DNA of 64,000 bases from NCBI RefSeq assembly GCF_000980895.1, contig NZ_LAZX01000082.1:20488-84487 (forward strand), read 5' to 3'. The notes under the pieces are model-generated. The model saw nothing but the letters and a program-made list of their open reading frames with translations. It had not been told where the DNA came from and ran no database searches. Origin of the DNA: Sphingomonas sp. Ag1. Lineage in GTDB: Bacteria > Pseudomonadota > Alphaproteobacteria > Sphingomonadales > Sphingomonadaceae. Both the position numbers and the translations under genes were made by a program. The first letter of the stretch is position 1, and the number at the start of each line of letters is the position of its first letter. Positions 7,313 through 15,386 of the stretch are shown here, in pieces.

Positions 7313-7359
7313 GCGGTTCGCTGGGAACACTCCCGCCGGGCTGCGCGTATCTCGGGCCC

Positions 7360-8067
7360 ATGCCTCAGCCCGCTACACCGTTGTTTCCCTGGCGCCACGA
7401 GGATCAGGATCGATTCGAGCGCCTGCTTCAGGTCCATGTCGAGGATCGGCTATTTCCCTGCGTCGGTGCCAAGGCGGCGCTCGCCAAGGGGACGCTGAAC
7501 GTCCTGGCCTGCAACCGGATCGACAGCGGGTGGGACGACCTGCGCATCCATGATGGCCTGCTGCGCTTTGCCTCCGCCTATCGCGAGGAGCCGGCACTGT
7601 TCCGCAGCTTTGCGGTGGTGTTCAACGGCCCCGAGGATCTCGACGAGCCGGCGTTCGAGCAGGCGCTGTGGGATCGCGTGCAATCCTTGTCTGACAAGGA
7701 CGTGTGGCGCGGCCAGGAATATGACCATCGCGTCAGCCATGATCCGGAGGACCCGCATTTCTCGCTAAGCTTCGGCGGGGAGGCGTTCTTCGTCGTCGGG
7801 CTTCACCCCCATGCCAGCCGCCCGGCGCGCCGCTTTGCCAAGCCGGCGCTGGTGTTCAACCTGCACGACCAGTTCGAGATCCTGCGCGCCGAGGGCCGGT
7901 ACGAGGGGATGCGCGAGAAGATCCTGATCCGCGACGAGGCGCTGGCCGGATCGCGCAACCCGATGCTGGCGCGCCACGGCACAGCTAGCGAGGCGCGGCA
8001 ATATAGCGGTCGCGTGGTCGATGACGCCTGGGCCTGCCCCTTCCACTATCGCGGTGCTGATGACTGA
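7360..8067 (+). CDS. YqcI/YcgG family protein
   Basis: Function unknown. The 235-residue protein matches the YqcI/YcgG family by its opening region with FPCVGAKAALAKG (about residues 32-44) and by SFGGEAFFVVGLHPHASRPA (about residues 139-158), followed by a conserved FNLHDQFE stretch. No signal peptide or membrane helix is visible, so it is probably cytoplasmic. It overlaps the downstream DUF1989 gene by 8 bases, so the two are co-translated. A perfect FNR/FixK box precedes it, suggesting low-oxygen control. It interrupts the flagellar locus between fliA and fliC. Confidence 0.82.
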   Translation: MPQPATPLFPWRHEDQDRFERLLQVHVEDRLFPCVGAKAALAKGTLNVLACNRIDSGWDDLRIHDGLLRFASAYREEPALFRSFAVVFNGPEDLDEPAFEQALWDRVQSLSDKDVWRGQEYDHRVSHDPEDPHFSLSFGGEAFFVVGLHPHASRPARRFAKPALVFNLHDQFEILRAEGRYEGMREKILIRDEALAGSRNPMLARHGTASEARQYSGRVVDDAWACPFHYRGADD

Positions 8068-8656
8068 AGCGACACGGATTCCCGAACGAAGCGGCACGGC
8101 CTTTCGCCTCGACAAGGGCGCCATTCTCGAAGTGATCGACCCGATGGGAGTGCAGGTGTCAGACCTGCTCGCCTTCAACGCCGATGACGTGGGGGAGGCG
8201 ATCTCCTCGGGGCGGACGTTCGACTATGCCGAGACGATCTACCTGACGACCGGCCATGTGCTGTATTCCAACCGATCGCGCCCGATGCTGGAGATCATCG
8301 CCGACGATGTCGGACGGCACGATTTCCTGCTGACGCCGTGCAGCTATGACACGTTCCGGCATTTCTACCCGGACAAGCCGCTCCACCGCGGCTGCTTCGG
8401 CAATCTGGCGGAGGCGCTGGCGCCTTATGGCGTGACCGAGGACATGATCCCGTGCGCGTTCAACTGTTTCATGAACGTGCCGGTGAACGGCGAGACGGGG
8501 AAGCTGGAGGTGCTGCCGCCGATCAGCAAGGCGGGCGACAAGATCGTGTTCCGCGCGGCGATGGACCTCGTCATCGGCCTGACCGCCTGCTCGGCCTATT
8601 CGTCCAACGGCGGCAGTTTCAAACCAATCGACTATCGGGTGATCGCGGAAGGCTGA
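8060..8656 (+). CDS. DUF1989 (urea carboxylase-associated) family protein
   Basis: The 198-residue protein belongs to the DUF1989 family, members of which sit beside urea carboxylase or other nitrogen genes; the biochemical role is uncertain. Motifs include DPMGVQVSDLLAFN near the N terminus, CSYDTFRHFYPDKPLHRGC, and the C-terminal TACSAYSSNGGSFKPIDYRV. Several conserved Cys and His residues could bind a metal (inference). The ATG at 8060 overlaps the end of the YcgG-family gene and was preferred to an upstream GTG-less extension. No urea carboxylase or allophanate hydrolase gene lies in the window. Confidence 0.85.
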   Translation: MTEATRIPERSGTAFRLDKGAILEVIDPMGVQVSDLLAFNADDVGEAISSGRTFDYAETIYLTTGHVLYSNRSRPMLEIIADDVGRHDFLLTPCSYDTFRHFYPDKPLHRGCFGNLAEALAPYGVTEDMIPCAFNCFMNVPVNGETGKLEVLPPISKAGDKIVFRAAMDLVIGLTACSAYSSNGGSFKPIDYRVIAEG

Positions 8657-8701
8657 ACCGGCCGCGAGTCATCCCGGACATGTGCGGGACACCGCACGAC
8701 C

Positions 8702-8789
8702 GTCATCCCGGACTTGATCCGGGATCCCACTTCTTCTTCTTCTTGATCGCCGCAAAGCTAGCGGGACCCCGGATCAAGTCCGGGGTGAC
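8702..8789. repeat. REP-like inverted repeat
   Basis: GTCATCCCGGACTTGATCCG (8702 on) and its near-perfect reverse complement ending GATCAAGTCCGGGGTGAC (to 8789) flank a T-rich spacer. A partial copy (GTCATCCCGGACATG) precedes it at 8668. It looks like the dispersed intergenic REP-type element common in sphingomonads. It lies between the convergent DUF1989 gene and fliC and may also stop transcription from both sides. The rest of the 290-base intergenic region is the fliC terminator. Confidence 0.75.
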
Positions 8790-8840
8790 GATGCTTTTTG
8801 TACGGACGCCAGCTTTGGGTCCCACCCGCGCCACACGCCG

Positions 8841-8870
8841 AAAAACCCGGCGGCACGCGGCCACCGGGTT
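8841..8870 (-). terminator. Intrinsic terminator of fliC
   Basis: On the minus strand AACCCGG, a 13-base loop, CCGGGTT and a run of T (TTTTT) form a canonical rho-independent terminator about 80 bases after the fliC stop. A second hairpin (CGGCACCG at 8902-8909 with CGGTGCCG at 8931-8938) lies between the stop and this terminator and may protect the 3' end. Confidence 0.8.
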
Positions 8871-8946
8871 CCTCCGTCTGTCTCTGCTACGCTGAGCGGA
8901 GCGGCACCGACACCCATTTGGGGGCGATGCCGGTGCCGCCGACGGA

Positions 8947-9771
8947 TTAGCCGAGAAGCTTCATCACGCCCTGCTGCGACTGGTTGGCCTGAGCCAGCAT
9001 CGCGGTCGACGCCTGCGACAGGATCTGCGCCTTGGCGAGAGCGGTCGACTCTTCCGAGAAGTCTGCGTCTTCGATGCGGCTGCGCGCGTCCGACAGGTTG
9101 GTCATGTTTGAGGTCATGTTGCTGACCACGGACTCAAGGCGGTTCTGGCTAGCGCCGAGCGTAGCGCGCGCCGTTGCAACACTCTCAAGCTCGGTGTCGA
9201 GCGTAGCAAGCAGGTTGCTTGCTTTGGTGGCGTCCGAAATATCATACGAGCCTGCCGCGCCGCCATCAGCCGCGAGAGTGGTAAGATCCGCCATGGCTAG
9301 GTCAACAGTGTCTTCAGCCGTCGAGCCGGTCTGGATCGTGACCTTTTCGACAGTGCCGTCGAACAACTTCACCTTGTTGAACTCGGAGTTCTTGATAACC
9401 TGACCAATCTGGGCGGTAAGCTGGTCAACTTCGGCTGTGATGTTCTTACGATCGTCGTCGTCGTAAGTACCAGAGGCCGACTGAACCGCCAACTCGCGGA
9501 TGCGCTGGAGCATGTTGCTCACCTCGTCCAGCGCGCCTTCGGCAGTCTGCGCCATCGAGATGCCATCATTGGCGTTGCGGATGCCCTGGTTCATGCCGCG
9601 GATCTGCGAAGTCATCGAGCTGGCGATGGCGAGGCCGGCGGCGTCGTCCTTGGCCGAGTTGATGCGCTTGCCGGTCGACAGGCGTTCCATGGCGGTCGAG
9701 AGAGCCGACTGCGCCTTGTTTGAAGCGTTGCTGGCGCGCAGCGACGAGATGTTGCTGTTGATCACGGTCAT
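8947..9771 (-). CDS. fliC: Flagellin
   Basis: Filament subunit. The 274-residue protein has the conserved D0/D1 N-terminal region ([50 protein letters not shown]) and C-terminal region ([12 protein letters not shown] through [16 protein letters not shown]), with only a short variable centre, so the filament surface is small. The ATG at 9771 was chosen for the flagellin N terminus and the AAAGGA ribosome site just upstream; the longer open frame has no homology. It has its own sigma-28 promoter and terminator and is monocistronic, divergent from the flbD-like gene. It is the only flagellin gene in the window. Confidence 0.97.
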   Translation of the reverse strand: MTVINSNISSLRASNASNKAQSALSTAMERLSTGKRINSAKDDAAGLAIASSMTSQIRGMNQGIRNANDGISMAQTAEGALDEVSNMLQRIRELAVQSASGTYDDDDRKNITAEVDQLTAQIGQVIKNSEFNKVKLFDGTVEKVTIQTGSTAEDTVDLAMADLTTLAADGGAAGSYDISDATKASNLLATLDTELESVATARATLGASQNRLESVVSNMTSNMTNLSDARSRIEDADFSEESTALAKAQILSQASTAMLAQANQSQQGVMKLLG

Positions 9772-9838
9772 CGTACGTTCCTTTGTGGTTACGACCGCCC
9801 CGCCGCCCCCAGAGCGGAGGGCCGAGCCGTCGCCATAC

Positions 9839-9865
9839 GAAACGGCCAAGGCACGGAAGCTTTTA
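9839..9865 (-). promoter_or_regulatory. FliA (sigma-28) promoter of fliC
   Basis: On the minus strand TAAAAGCT, 11 bases, GCCGTTTC. It matches the sigma-28 consensus in spacing and in the core TAAA and GCCG, and resembles the flgM and fliD promoters. Predicted start near 9832, giving a leader of about 60 bases. Confidence 0.88.
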
Positions 9866-9931
9866 GAACTTTTTTGCAGGCCGTCCGGACTGCCGGAAAT
9901 GCGGCCCGCGCGCTCTGACGATGGGGGGCGA

Positions 9932-9978
9932 TTGCCGGCAGCCGGCAAGAGTTGGCCGGCATTCCGGCAAGGCGGCAA
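9932..9978. promoter_or_regulatory. Cluster of CCGGCAA half-sites between fliC and the activator gene
   Basis: Within the 398-base intergenic region (9772-10169) lie TTGCCGG (9932-9938), CCGGCAA (9942-9948), TTGGCCGG (9952-9959), CCGGCAA (9964-9970) and CGGCAA (9973-9978). These are the same half-sites as in the flgB-motA palindromes but mostly imperfectly paired. More GCCGGC elements occur at 10091-10110. No -24/-12 promoter was found for either neighbour. The cluster may let the activator control its own gene (inference). The rest of the region holds the fliC promoter and leader. Confidence 0.5.
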
Positions 9979-10169
9979 GCGGCTGCCAGAGCCGGCTTCC
10001 TCGCGCGCGGGTCCGGGCAGGAGCGCGCCCGTTCGGGTATGCGCGGCGCGTTCGGGCGCATTTGCGCGCGCGATGCGCACCCGGAAAAATTCTGCCGGCC
10101 GGCTGCCGGCTCAAGAGGTCGTTAACCAACTAACGCCTAGAGACAGGATCATTCCGTGGGGGAAAAGTT

Positions 10170-11450
10170 TTGCGCTCGATCGTTCCGTCCGCTGCTGTTG
10201 CCGATACGCATGTCACGCTGGTTTCCTCGCTTCGCGCGCAGGGCTTTGTCGTTGCCGCGCCGTCCGGGCGCCCGCAGCCGGATACTGCGTGGCTGGTGGC
10301 CGAGGGCGAGGCCTCTCCCGTGCCGGCGCGCACTGTCATCCTGTCGCGCGGCGCGCCGCAGGTGACGCCGTTTCGCGATGGCGCGCCCGCGCGGCTGCGG
10401 TTCGATCATGCCGATTCGGTGGTCGGCAATGCCTTTGCCCGCGCGCTGGCGGGCGGCCCCGACCTTCCCACCGCCGCCGATCCCGAGACGCTGGCGCTGT
10501 TCGCGCTGGCCGAGCGCGTTGCCGCTGCCGACATCACCGTCCTGATCAACGGGCCGACCGGTACCGGCAAGGAAGTGCTGGCGCGCGCGATCCATCGCAA
10601 TTCGGGGCGCGCGGACGGCCCGTTCATTGCGATCAATTGCGCCGCGCTGCCCGAAACCATGCTGGAAGCGATGCTGTTCGGCCATGTGAAGGGCAGCTAC
10701 ACGGGCGCGTCGTCGGGGGGCGAGGGCTTCTTCCGCGCGGCCAATGGCGGCACGATCGTGCTCGACGAAATCGCCGAGATGCCGCTGCCGCTGCAGGCCA
10801 AGCTGCTGCGTGTCCTGCAGGAGCGCGAAGTCGTTCCGATCGGCGCGACGCATCCGGTGCCGATCGACGTGCGCGTCGTCGCCTGCGCCAACCGCGACCT
10901 TCAGGAAGAGGTGGCCGCCGGCCGCTTCCGCGCCGACCTTTACTACCGCCTGTCGGTGTTTCCGCTCACCACGCGGGCGCTGGCGGATCGTGCGCAGGAC
11001 GTGCCGGCGCTCGCCGCGACGATGATCCTGCGCCATGCCGGCGTTCGCGCCGTGGTGCCCTGGCCCTCCCACGAGGCGATCGCCAAGCTGGTTGCGCATG
11101 ACTGGCCGGGCAATGTCCGCGAGCTCGAGAATGTTATCCAGCGCGCCCTGCTGTTCTGCGGTGGCGAGACGATCGAGGCCGATCACATCGTGTTCGATCG
11201 CGCCAGCGCGCCGCGCCCGTTCGTCTTTGCCGATGAGCCTGCGGCACCGGGCGCCACGACGCTCGGGTCGGTCGTTCGGCTGTCCGAATTTGCCGCGATC
11301 CGCGAGACTTTGAAGGCGTGCGGCGGAAATCGTATCGAAACTGCCCGCCGGCTCGGCATTTCGGAACGAACCTTGCGTTACCGTCTCGCGAAGGCGCGCG
11401 AGCAGGGTGAAGAGATCGCCGCGCCGCATGATCGGAGACTGACGGCATGA
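10170..11450 (+). CDS. flbD: Sigma-54-dependent flagellar transcription activator (FlbD/FleQ-like)
   Basis: ATP-driven enhancer-binding protein expected to open the sigma-54 promoters in this locus. The 426-residue protein has an N-terminal part (about 1-110) without the acidic pocket of a receiver domain. An AAA+ domain follows, with Walker A GPTGTGKE (128-135), the sigma-54 contact loop GSYTGA (175-180, usually GAFTGA), Walker B IVLDEI and the WPGNVRELENV signature. It ends in a Fis-type helix-turn-helix (GGNRIETARRLGISERTLRY). It starts with TTG after GGGGGAAAAG. Its stop overlaps fliE by 4 bases, so it heads the fliE-J unit. FlbD versus FleQ naming is open. Confidence 0.9.
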   Translation: MRSIVPSAAVADTHVTLVSSLRAQGFVVAAPSGRPQPDTAWLVAEGEASPVPARTVILSRGAPQVTPFRDGAPARLRFDHADSVVGNAFARALAGGPDLPTAADPETLALFALAERVAAADITVLINGPTGTGKEVLARAIHRNSGRADGPFIAINCAALPETMLEAMLFGHVKGSYTGASSGGEGFFRAANGGTIVLDEIAEMPLPLQAKLLRVLQEREVVPIGATHPVPIDVRVVACANRDLQEEVAAGRFRADLYYRLSVFPLTTRALADRAQDVPALAATMILRHAGVRAVVPWPSHEAIAKLVAHDWPGNVRELENVIQRALLFCGGETIEADHIVFDRASAPRPFVFADEPAAPGATTLGSVVRLSEFAAIRETLKACGGNRIETARRLGISERTLRYRLAKAREQGEEIAAPHDRRLTA

Positions 11451-11806
11451 GCGGTGTTGGTGGTGTAGGCGGGGTCGACCGGGTGATGGCGCTGCGCGCC
11501 CAGATCCTGGAGCGCAACGCTGCGCTGAGCCGCGCGAACGCAACGATCGCGGCGGAGAGCGCGCCCGCTTCCGGCGCGCAACAGGCGGGAAGTTTTGCCG
11601 CGACGATGGAAAGCGCGCTTCAATCGGTGAACGCGCAGTCGCAGAAATCCTCCGCGCTGACCGAAGCCTATGAGCGTGGCGAGACGGTCGACATCGCCAA
11701 GGTGATGCTTGCCCGGCAGGAGGCCTCGGTCGGCTTCGAGGCGACGCTGCAAGTCCGCAACAAGATCCTGTCCGCGTACAAGGACATCATGAGCATGCCG
11801 GTCTGA
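11447..11806 (+). CDS. fliE: Flagellar hook-basal body protein FliE
   Basis: Links the MS ring to the proximal rod. The 119-residue protein has a Gly/Val-rich N terminus (MSGVGGVGGVDRVMALRAQ) and the conserved C-terminal half (SFAATMESALQSVN; VDIAKVMLARQEASVGFEAT; LQVRNKILSAYKDIMSMPV). The ATG overlaps the stop of the activator gene, and fliF begins 1 base after its stop. Length and motifs are normal for the family. Confidence 0.95.
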   Translation: MSGVGGVGGVDRVMALRAQILERNAALSRANATIAAESAPASGAQQAGSFAATMESALQSVNAQSQKSSALTEAYERGETVDIAKVMLARQEASVGFEATLQVRNKILSAYKDIMSMPV

Positions 11807-11807
11807 T

Positions 11808-13526
11808 ATGGCTAACGCACTTGCCCCTACGAACCCCGGCCAGCCGAACTCGGTGATCCCGGAGCGCTTCGCGAACCCGCTGAAGCAGATCCAGGGCGTG
11901 TTCGCACAGCCCGCGGTGCGCCGTGCCGGCCCGATGGCGCTGATGGTCAGCCTGATCGGCGCCTCGGCGCTGGCATGGTCGGCGCTGTCCACGCCGCCGC
12001 AGAAGATGCTCTATTCGGGGCTGCCGGACGCCGACAAGGCGGCCGTCACCCAGGCGCTGTCCGCCGCGAGCATCACCAGCCACATCGACGAAGCAACCGA
12101 TGCGGTGACGGTGAACGAGGAGGATTATTCCCGCGCGCGCCTGCTGCTGGCGGGCCAGGGCCTGCCCAAGGCAGCGCCGGGCGGCTACGCTATCCTCGAT
12201 CAGTTGCCGATGGGCGTCAGCCGCGCCGTCGAGGGCGAGCGGCTGCGCCAGGCGCGCGAAACGGAGCTGGCGCGATCGATCCAGGAGATCGATGTCGTGA
12301 CCGAGGCGCGCGTTCATCTCGCGATGCCGGAATCCAGCGTGTTCGTGCGCGACAATGCCCAGCCTTCGGCCTCCGTGGTGGTGAAGCTGCAGGGCGGCCG
12401 TGCGTTGAGCGAGGCGCAGGTGCAGTCGATCATCAACCTCGTCGCCTCATCGGTGCCGGGCATGAAGCCCGAGGCGGTGACCATCGTCGACCAGATGGGC
12501 GGCCTGCTCTCCAAGCCCGGCGGCATGGGGCAGAGCGGCACCGAGCAGCGGATCGCGCTGCAGCGGCAGGTGGAGGAAAAGTACCGCACGCAGTTGATCC
12601 AGCTGCTGACGCCGCTGGTGGGCGCCGGCAACTTCACCGCCGAGGTGCAGGCCGACGTCAACATGGACGAGACGTCCGCGACCCGCGAAAGCTACGAGAA
12701 GGAAGGCGCGCTGCGCGCCGAAACCGGCAATTGGACCGGCAACCAGGCGCCCGACAGCCAGGCACCCGGCGGCATCCCCGGCGCGCTGAGCAACACGCCG
12801 CCGCCCGCCGCAGCATTGCAGCAGCCGCAGGCCGCGACGGGCGCGAACGGTCAGCCCGTCGCTCCGGGCCAGCCGGTCGCTGGCGGCCCGGCCCCCAATC
12901 CGAACAAGCAATCCGATCAGTTCGCCCGCTCCTACGATCTGGGCCGCGAAGTGTCGGTGACGCGTGCGGCACCGGGGGGCGTCAAGCGCCTGTCGGTAGC
13001 GGTGCTGCTGCGCGAGCCTGAACAGGGCAAGCGCACCGCGATGGAGATCAACCAGATCACCCAGTTGGTCCGCTCCGCGGTTGGCTATGATCAGGGGCGC
13101 AATGATCAGGTGACGGTGATCAGCCGCAAGTTCGCCGGTGAAGGCGAGGGCGCCAGCGATGGTCCCGCCTGGTACGACAATAGCTGGATGCCGGTGATTG
13201 CGCGCAACGTGACCGCGATCCTGATCGCGCTGCTGGTCCTGCTGCTGGGCGTGCGCCCGCTCGCCAAGGCGCTGATGAAGAAGAAGGAAGAGGCGGAGGC
13301 ACCGTCGCGCGCGATGCTTGCCGCGGGCGGCGAGGGCAGCGGTGACGGCATGGAGGGCACGATTGGCGCCGCCGAGATCGCCGTGGCACCGCCGGTGACC
13401 CTGGACGAGATCGAGGCGAGCCGCAATTACGACGAGCGGATCGGCAAGGTGCGCGGCTTCACCCGCGACAATCCGGCGCGCGCTGCGCTGGCGGTGCGCG
13501 ACATGATGAAGGCGACCGCGCAGTGA
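11808..13526 (+). CDS. fliF: Flagellar MS-ring protein FliF
   Basis: Forms the membrane ring on which the motor is built. The 572-residue protein has a transmembrane helix near residues 40-60 and another near 465-485. Between them lies the periplasmic ring-building region with MLYSGLPDADKAAVTQAL, DVVTEARVHLAMPE and the YscJ-like block ending in SARTEED-type spacers. The C-terminal cytoplasmic tail (RVRGFTRDNPARAALAVRDM-like region, about 545-568) binds FliG. A Gln/Pro/Ala-rich linker (about 315-370) is extended. Overlaps fliG by 4 bases. Confidence 0.97.
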   Translation: MANALAPTNPGQPNSVIPERFANPLKQIQGVFAQPAVRRAGPMALMVSLIGASALAWSALSTPPQKMLYSGLPDADKAAVTQALSAASITSHIDEATDAVTVNEEDYSRARLLLAGQGLPKAAPGGYAILDQLPMGVSRAVEGERLRQARETELARSIQEIDVVTEARVHLAMPESSVFVRDNAQPSASVVVKLQGGRALSEAQVQSIINLVASSVPGMKPEAVTIVDQMGGLLSKPGGMGQSGTEQRIALQRQVEEKYRTQLIQLLTPLVGAGNFTAEVQADVNMDETSATRESYEKEGALRAETGNWTGNQAPDSQAPGGIPGALSNTPPPAAALQQPQAATGANGQPVAPGQPVAGGPAPNPNKQSDQFARSYDLGREVSVTRAAPGGVKRLSVAVLLREPEQGKRTAMEINQITQLVRSAVGYDQGRNDQVTVISRKFAGEGEGASDGPAWYDNSWMPVIARNVTAILIALLVLLLGVRPLAKALMKKKEEAEAPSRAMLAAGGEGSGDGMEGTIGAAEIAVAPPVTLDEIEASRNYDERIGKVRGFTRDNPARAALAVRDMMKATAQ

Positions 13527-14533
13527 GCGAGATCGCGCTGCGCACTTTTACCGGTACCGAACGTGCCGCGGTGCTGATGATGCTGGTGGGCGAGGAGGAG
13601 GCCGCGGCGATCCTCCAGAAGCTCGAGCCCGACGAGGTGCGCGAGCTGGGCCGTGCGATGTACACCGTCGCCGACGTCAGCGAGGCGGACGTGGAGGGCG
13701 TGCTCGACGATTTCGTCGGGCGCGCGCGTGAGCGGACCGGCATCACCTTCGACCCCAAGCCCAAGATCGAGGCGGTGATGCACCGCGCGCTGGGTCAGGA
13801 GAAGGCGGAAAGCGTGCTGGCGCGCATTACCCCGCCGGAAGCGGCATGCGAGATCGAGCTGCTCGACTGGCTGGACGCGACGGACATCGCGGCGATGATC
13901 GAAAAGGAGCACTTGCAGGTCTGCGCCTTGCTGATCGCCAACCTTGATCCGGCGGTCGGGGCGCAGGTGCTGGAATTGCTGCCCGACGCGGCGCAACCCG
14001 AGATCCTGCACCGGATCGCGAAGCTTGGCCCGATCACGCCCGAAGCGGTCGAGACGCTGAAGACGATGATCGGCAGCCGCGCGGTGAGCGCTGCGCAGGG
14101 CACGCAGGTGAAGCTGGGCGGTACGCGCGAGGCGGCGAAGATCCTGCAGGGCGCACGCAAGGCGACCGAGCAGCGCGTCATGCCCAAGCTGTTCAAGCTG
14201 GACAAGGAAACCGCACGGGCGATCGAGGAGGCAATGTTCGTCTTCGACAATCTGCTCGACATGGACGACAAGAATTTGGGCACGCTGATCCGCAACATCG
14301 ACAGCGACATCCTGACCCGCGCGTTGAAGGGCGTGGATGAGGCGGCGCGCAACCGCTTCCTCGGCTGCATGTCTGCCCGTGCGGCCGACGGCATCCGCGA
14401 CGAGATGGAAGCGCGTGGCCCGATGCGCCTGTCGGAAGTGCTCGACGCGCAGAAGGCGATCATCGCCATTGCCCGTACGCTCGCCAAGGATGGCACGATC
14501 ATGATGGGTGGGGGCGAGGACGATTATGTCTGA
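13523..14533 (+). CDS. fliG: Flagellar motor switch protein FliG
   Basis: Rotor protein that contacts the stator and generates torque. The 336-residue protein has the N-terminal FliF-binding domain (AAVLMMLVGEEEAAAILQKL), the middle domain, and the C-terminal torque domain with MFVFDNLLDMDDKNLGTLI and IRDEMEARGPMRLSEV. The charged residues expected for torque generation are present in that helix. Starts GTG inside the fliF stop and overlaps the start of fliH by 8 bases. Confidence 0.96.
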   Translation: MSEIALRTFTGTERAAVLMMLVGEEEAAAILQKLEPDEVRELGRAMYTVADVSEADVEGVLDDFVGRARERTGITFDPKPKIEAVMHRALGQEKAESVLARITPPEAACEIELLDWLDATDIAAMIEKEHLQVCALLIANLDPAVGAQVLELLPDAAQPEILHRIAKLGPITPEAVETLKTMIGSRAVSAAQGTQVKLGGTREAAKILQGARKATEQRVMPKLFKLDKETARAIEEAMFVFDNLLDMDDKNLGTLIRNIDSDILTRALKGVDEAARNRFLGCMSARAADGIRDEMEARGPMRLSEVLDAQKAIIAIARTLAKDGTIMMGGGEDDYV

Positions 14534-15329
14534 GGCAGCCAGGTCGGGGACGGCCACGTCGGGGACAGCCACGTCGGGGACAGGGGCCAATGTGTTCGTC
14601 GCCGGCTTCGCGCCGCGCCAGGATGATGCCGCGCTTCGCCTGCAGAGGGTGTTTGCCGAACGCGCGCCGGGCTTCTCGCCCGGTGACATGATCGCGCGGA
14701 TCGAGGAGGCGTTCTGCGCCTCGTCGCAACCGCATGGCATGGCGGATGGGGCAGAGGATCACGCCGAGGCAGCGGCTGCTGAGGCTCTGGACGAAACGGC
14801 GCACATCGATCCGGTCGTCGCCGCGATGGCGGACGTGCCGATGATCGATCGGCTGGCGGAGGCGCATCAGGCCGGTTTTGATGCCGGCTATGCTGCTGCC
14901 CGGGCCGAATATGCCGCGTCGGTCGAGCGTGACTCGGCGTTGGTGCAGGGGATCCTTGCGGCGCTTCGCTCTGACCAGCGCGTCGATCGCGAGCGGACCG
15001 CCGCGCAGCTGCGCCAGACGGTGCTGCACCTTGTCAGCGGGCTGATCGACCAGGTCGGCATTTCGGGCGATCTGCTCGCCGGGCGGGTGGACGCGGCGTC
15101 GGATCTGCTGGCCGACCAGTCGGAAAGCGCCATCCTGCGCGTGCACCCGGACGATGTCGCGCTGCTGGACGGACGCCTTCCCGACACGATCTTTTCCGTC
15201 GGTGACGCGTCGCTTGGGCGCGGGTCTTTCGTGCTCGAGGCGGCTTCCACCATTGTCGAGGATGGCCCTGACCTGTGGCTCGAACAGTTGACCAGCACGC
15301 TCGAGAAGGTTGCCGTTCCCGCGCTCTGA
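14526..15329 (+). CDS. fliH: Flagellar export ATPase regulator FliH
   Basis: Cytoplasmic stator of the export ATPase; binds FliI and FliN. The 267-residue protein begins at the ATG inside the fliG stop (an upstream GTG-started extension is less likely). The N terminus carries a Ser/Gly/Thr/Ala repeat from a 15-base tandem repeat. The middle has AGFDAGYAAARAEY (about residue 120), and the C-terminal domain (VHPDDVALLDG, then GRGSFVLEAASTIVEDG) is typical of FliH/HrpE. Sequence conservation is low, so position between fliG and fliI supports the call. Confidence 0.88.
   Translation: MSEAARSGTATSGTATSGTGANVFVAGFAPRQDDAALRLQRVFAERAPGFSPGDMIARIEEAFCASSQPHGMADGAEDHAEAAAAEALDETAHIDPVVAAMADVPMIDRLAEAHQAGFDAGYAAARAEYAASVERDSALVQGILAALRSDQRVDRERTAAQLRQTVLHLVSGLIDQVGISGDLLAGRVDAASDLLADQSESAILRVHPDDVALLDGRLPDTIFSVGDASLGRGSFVLEAASTIVEDGPDLWLEQLTSTLEKVAVPAL
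14543..14587 (+). repeat. 15-base tandem repeat in fliH
   Basis: Three near-identical 15-base units (GTCGGGGACAGCCAC; the last diverges in its final bases) encode SGTATSGTATSGTG at the N terminus of FliH. Unit length is a multiple of three, so copy-number change would keep the frame. Confidence 0.8.
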
Positions 15330-15374
15330 CCCGTCCGCTCGCTGGCAGCGACCATTTGGACGGGCCGCTTTTTT
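15330..15374 (+). terminator. Possible intrinsic terminator or attenuator between fliH and fliI
   Basis: CCCGTCC (15330-15336) pairs with GGACGGG (15358-15364), enclosing an inner stem TCGCT/AGCGA. A run of six T follows at 15369-15374. The fliI ribosome site (AGGA) comes directly after the T run. This is the only large gap in an otherwise overlapping gene series, so it may tune expression of fliI-fliJ relative to the genes before it. Confidence 0.55.
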
Positions 15375-15386
15375 CCAGGATAGTAG

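Noticed and set aside
9866..9910. A sigma-54 promoter for fliC
   Set aside because: TGCAAAA occurs but the GG doublet is not 12 bases upstream; the sigma-28 promoter explains fliC better.
10158..10173. GGGAAAAGTTTTGC as a -24/-12 promoter for the activator gene
   Set aside because: Spacing of GG and GC is right, but it overlaps the ribosome site and TTG start, so the transcript would begin inside the gene.
9500..11101. Open frame of 533 codons crossing fliC and the activator gene
   Set aside because: It is out of frame with both well-supported genes and has no homology.
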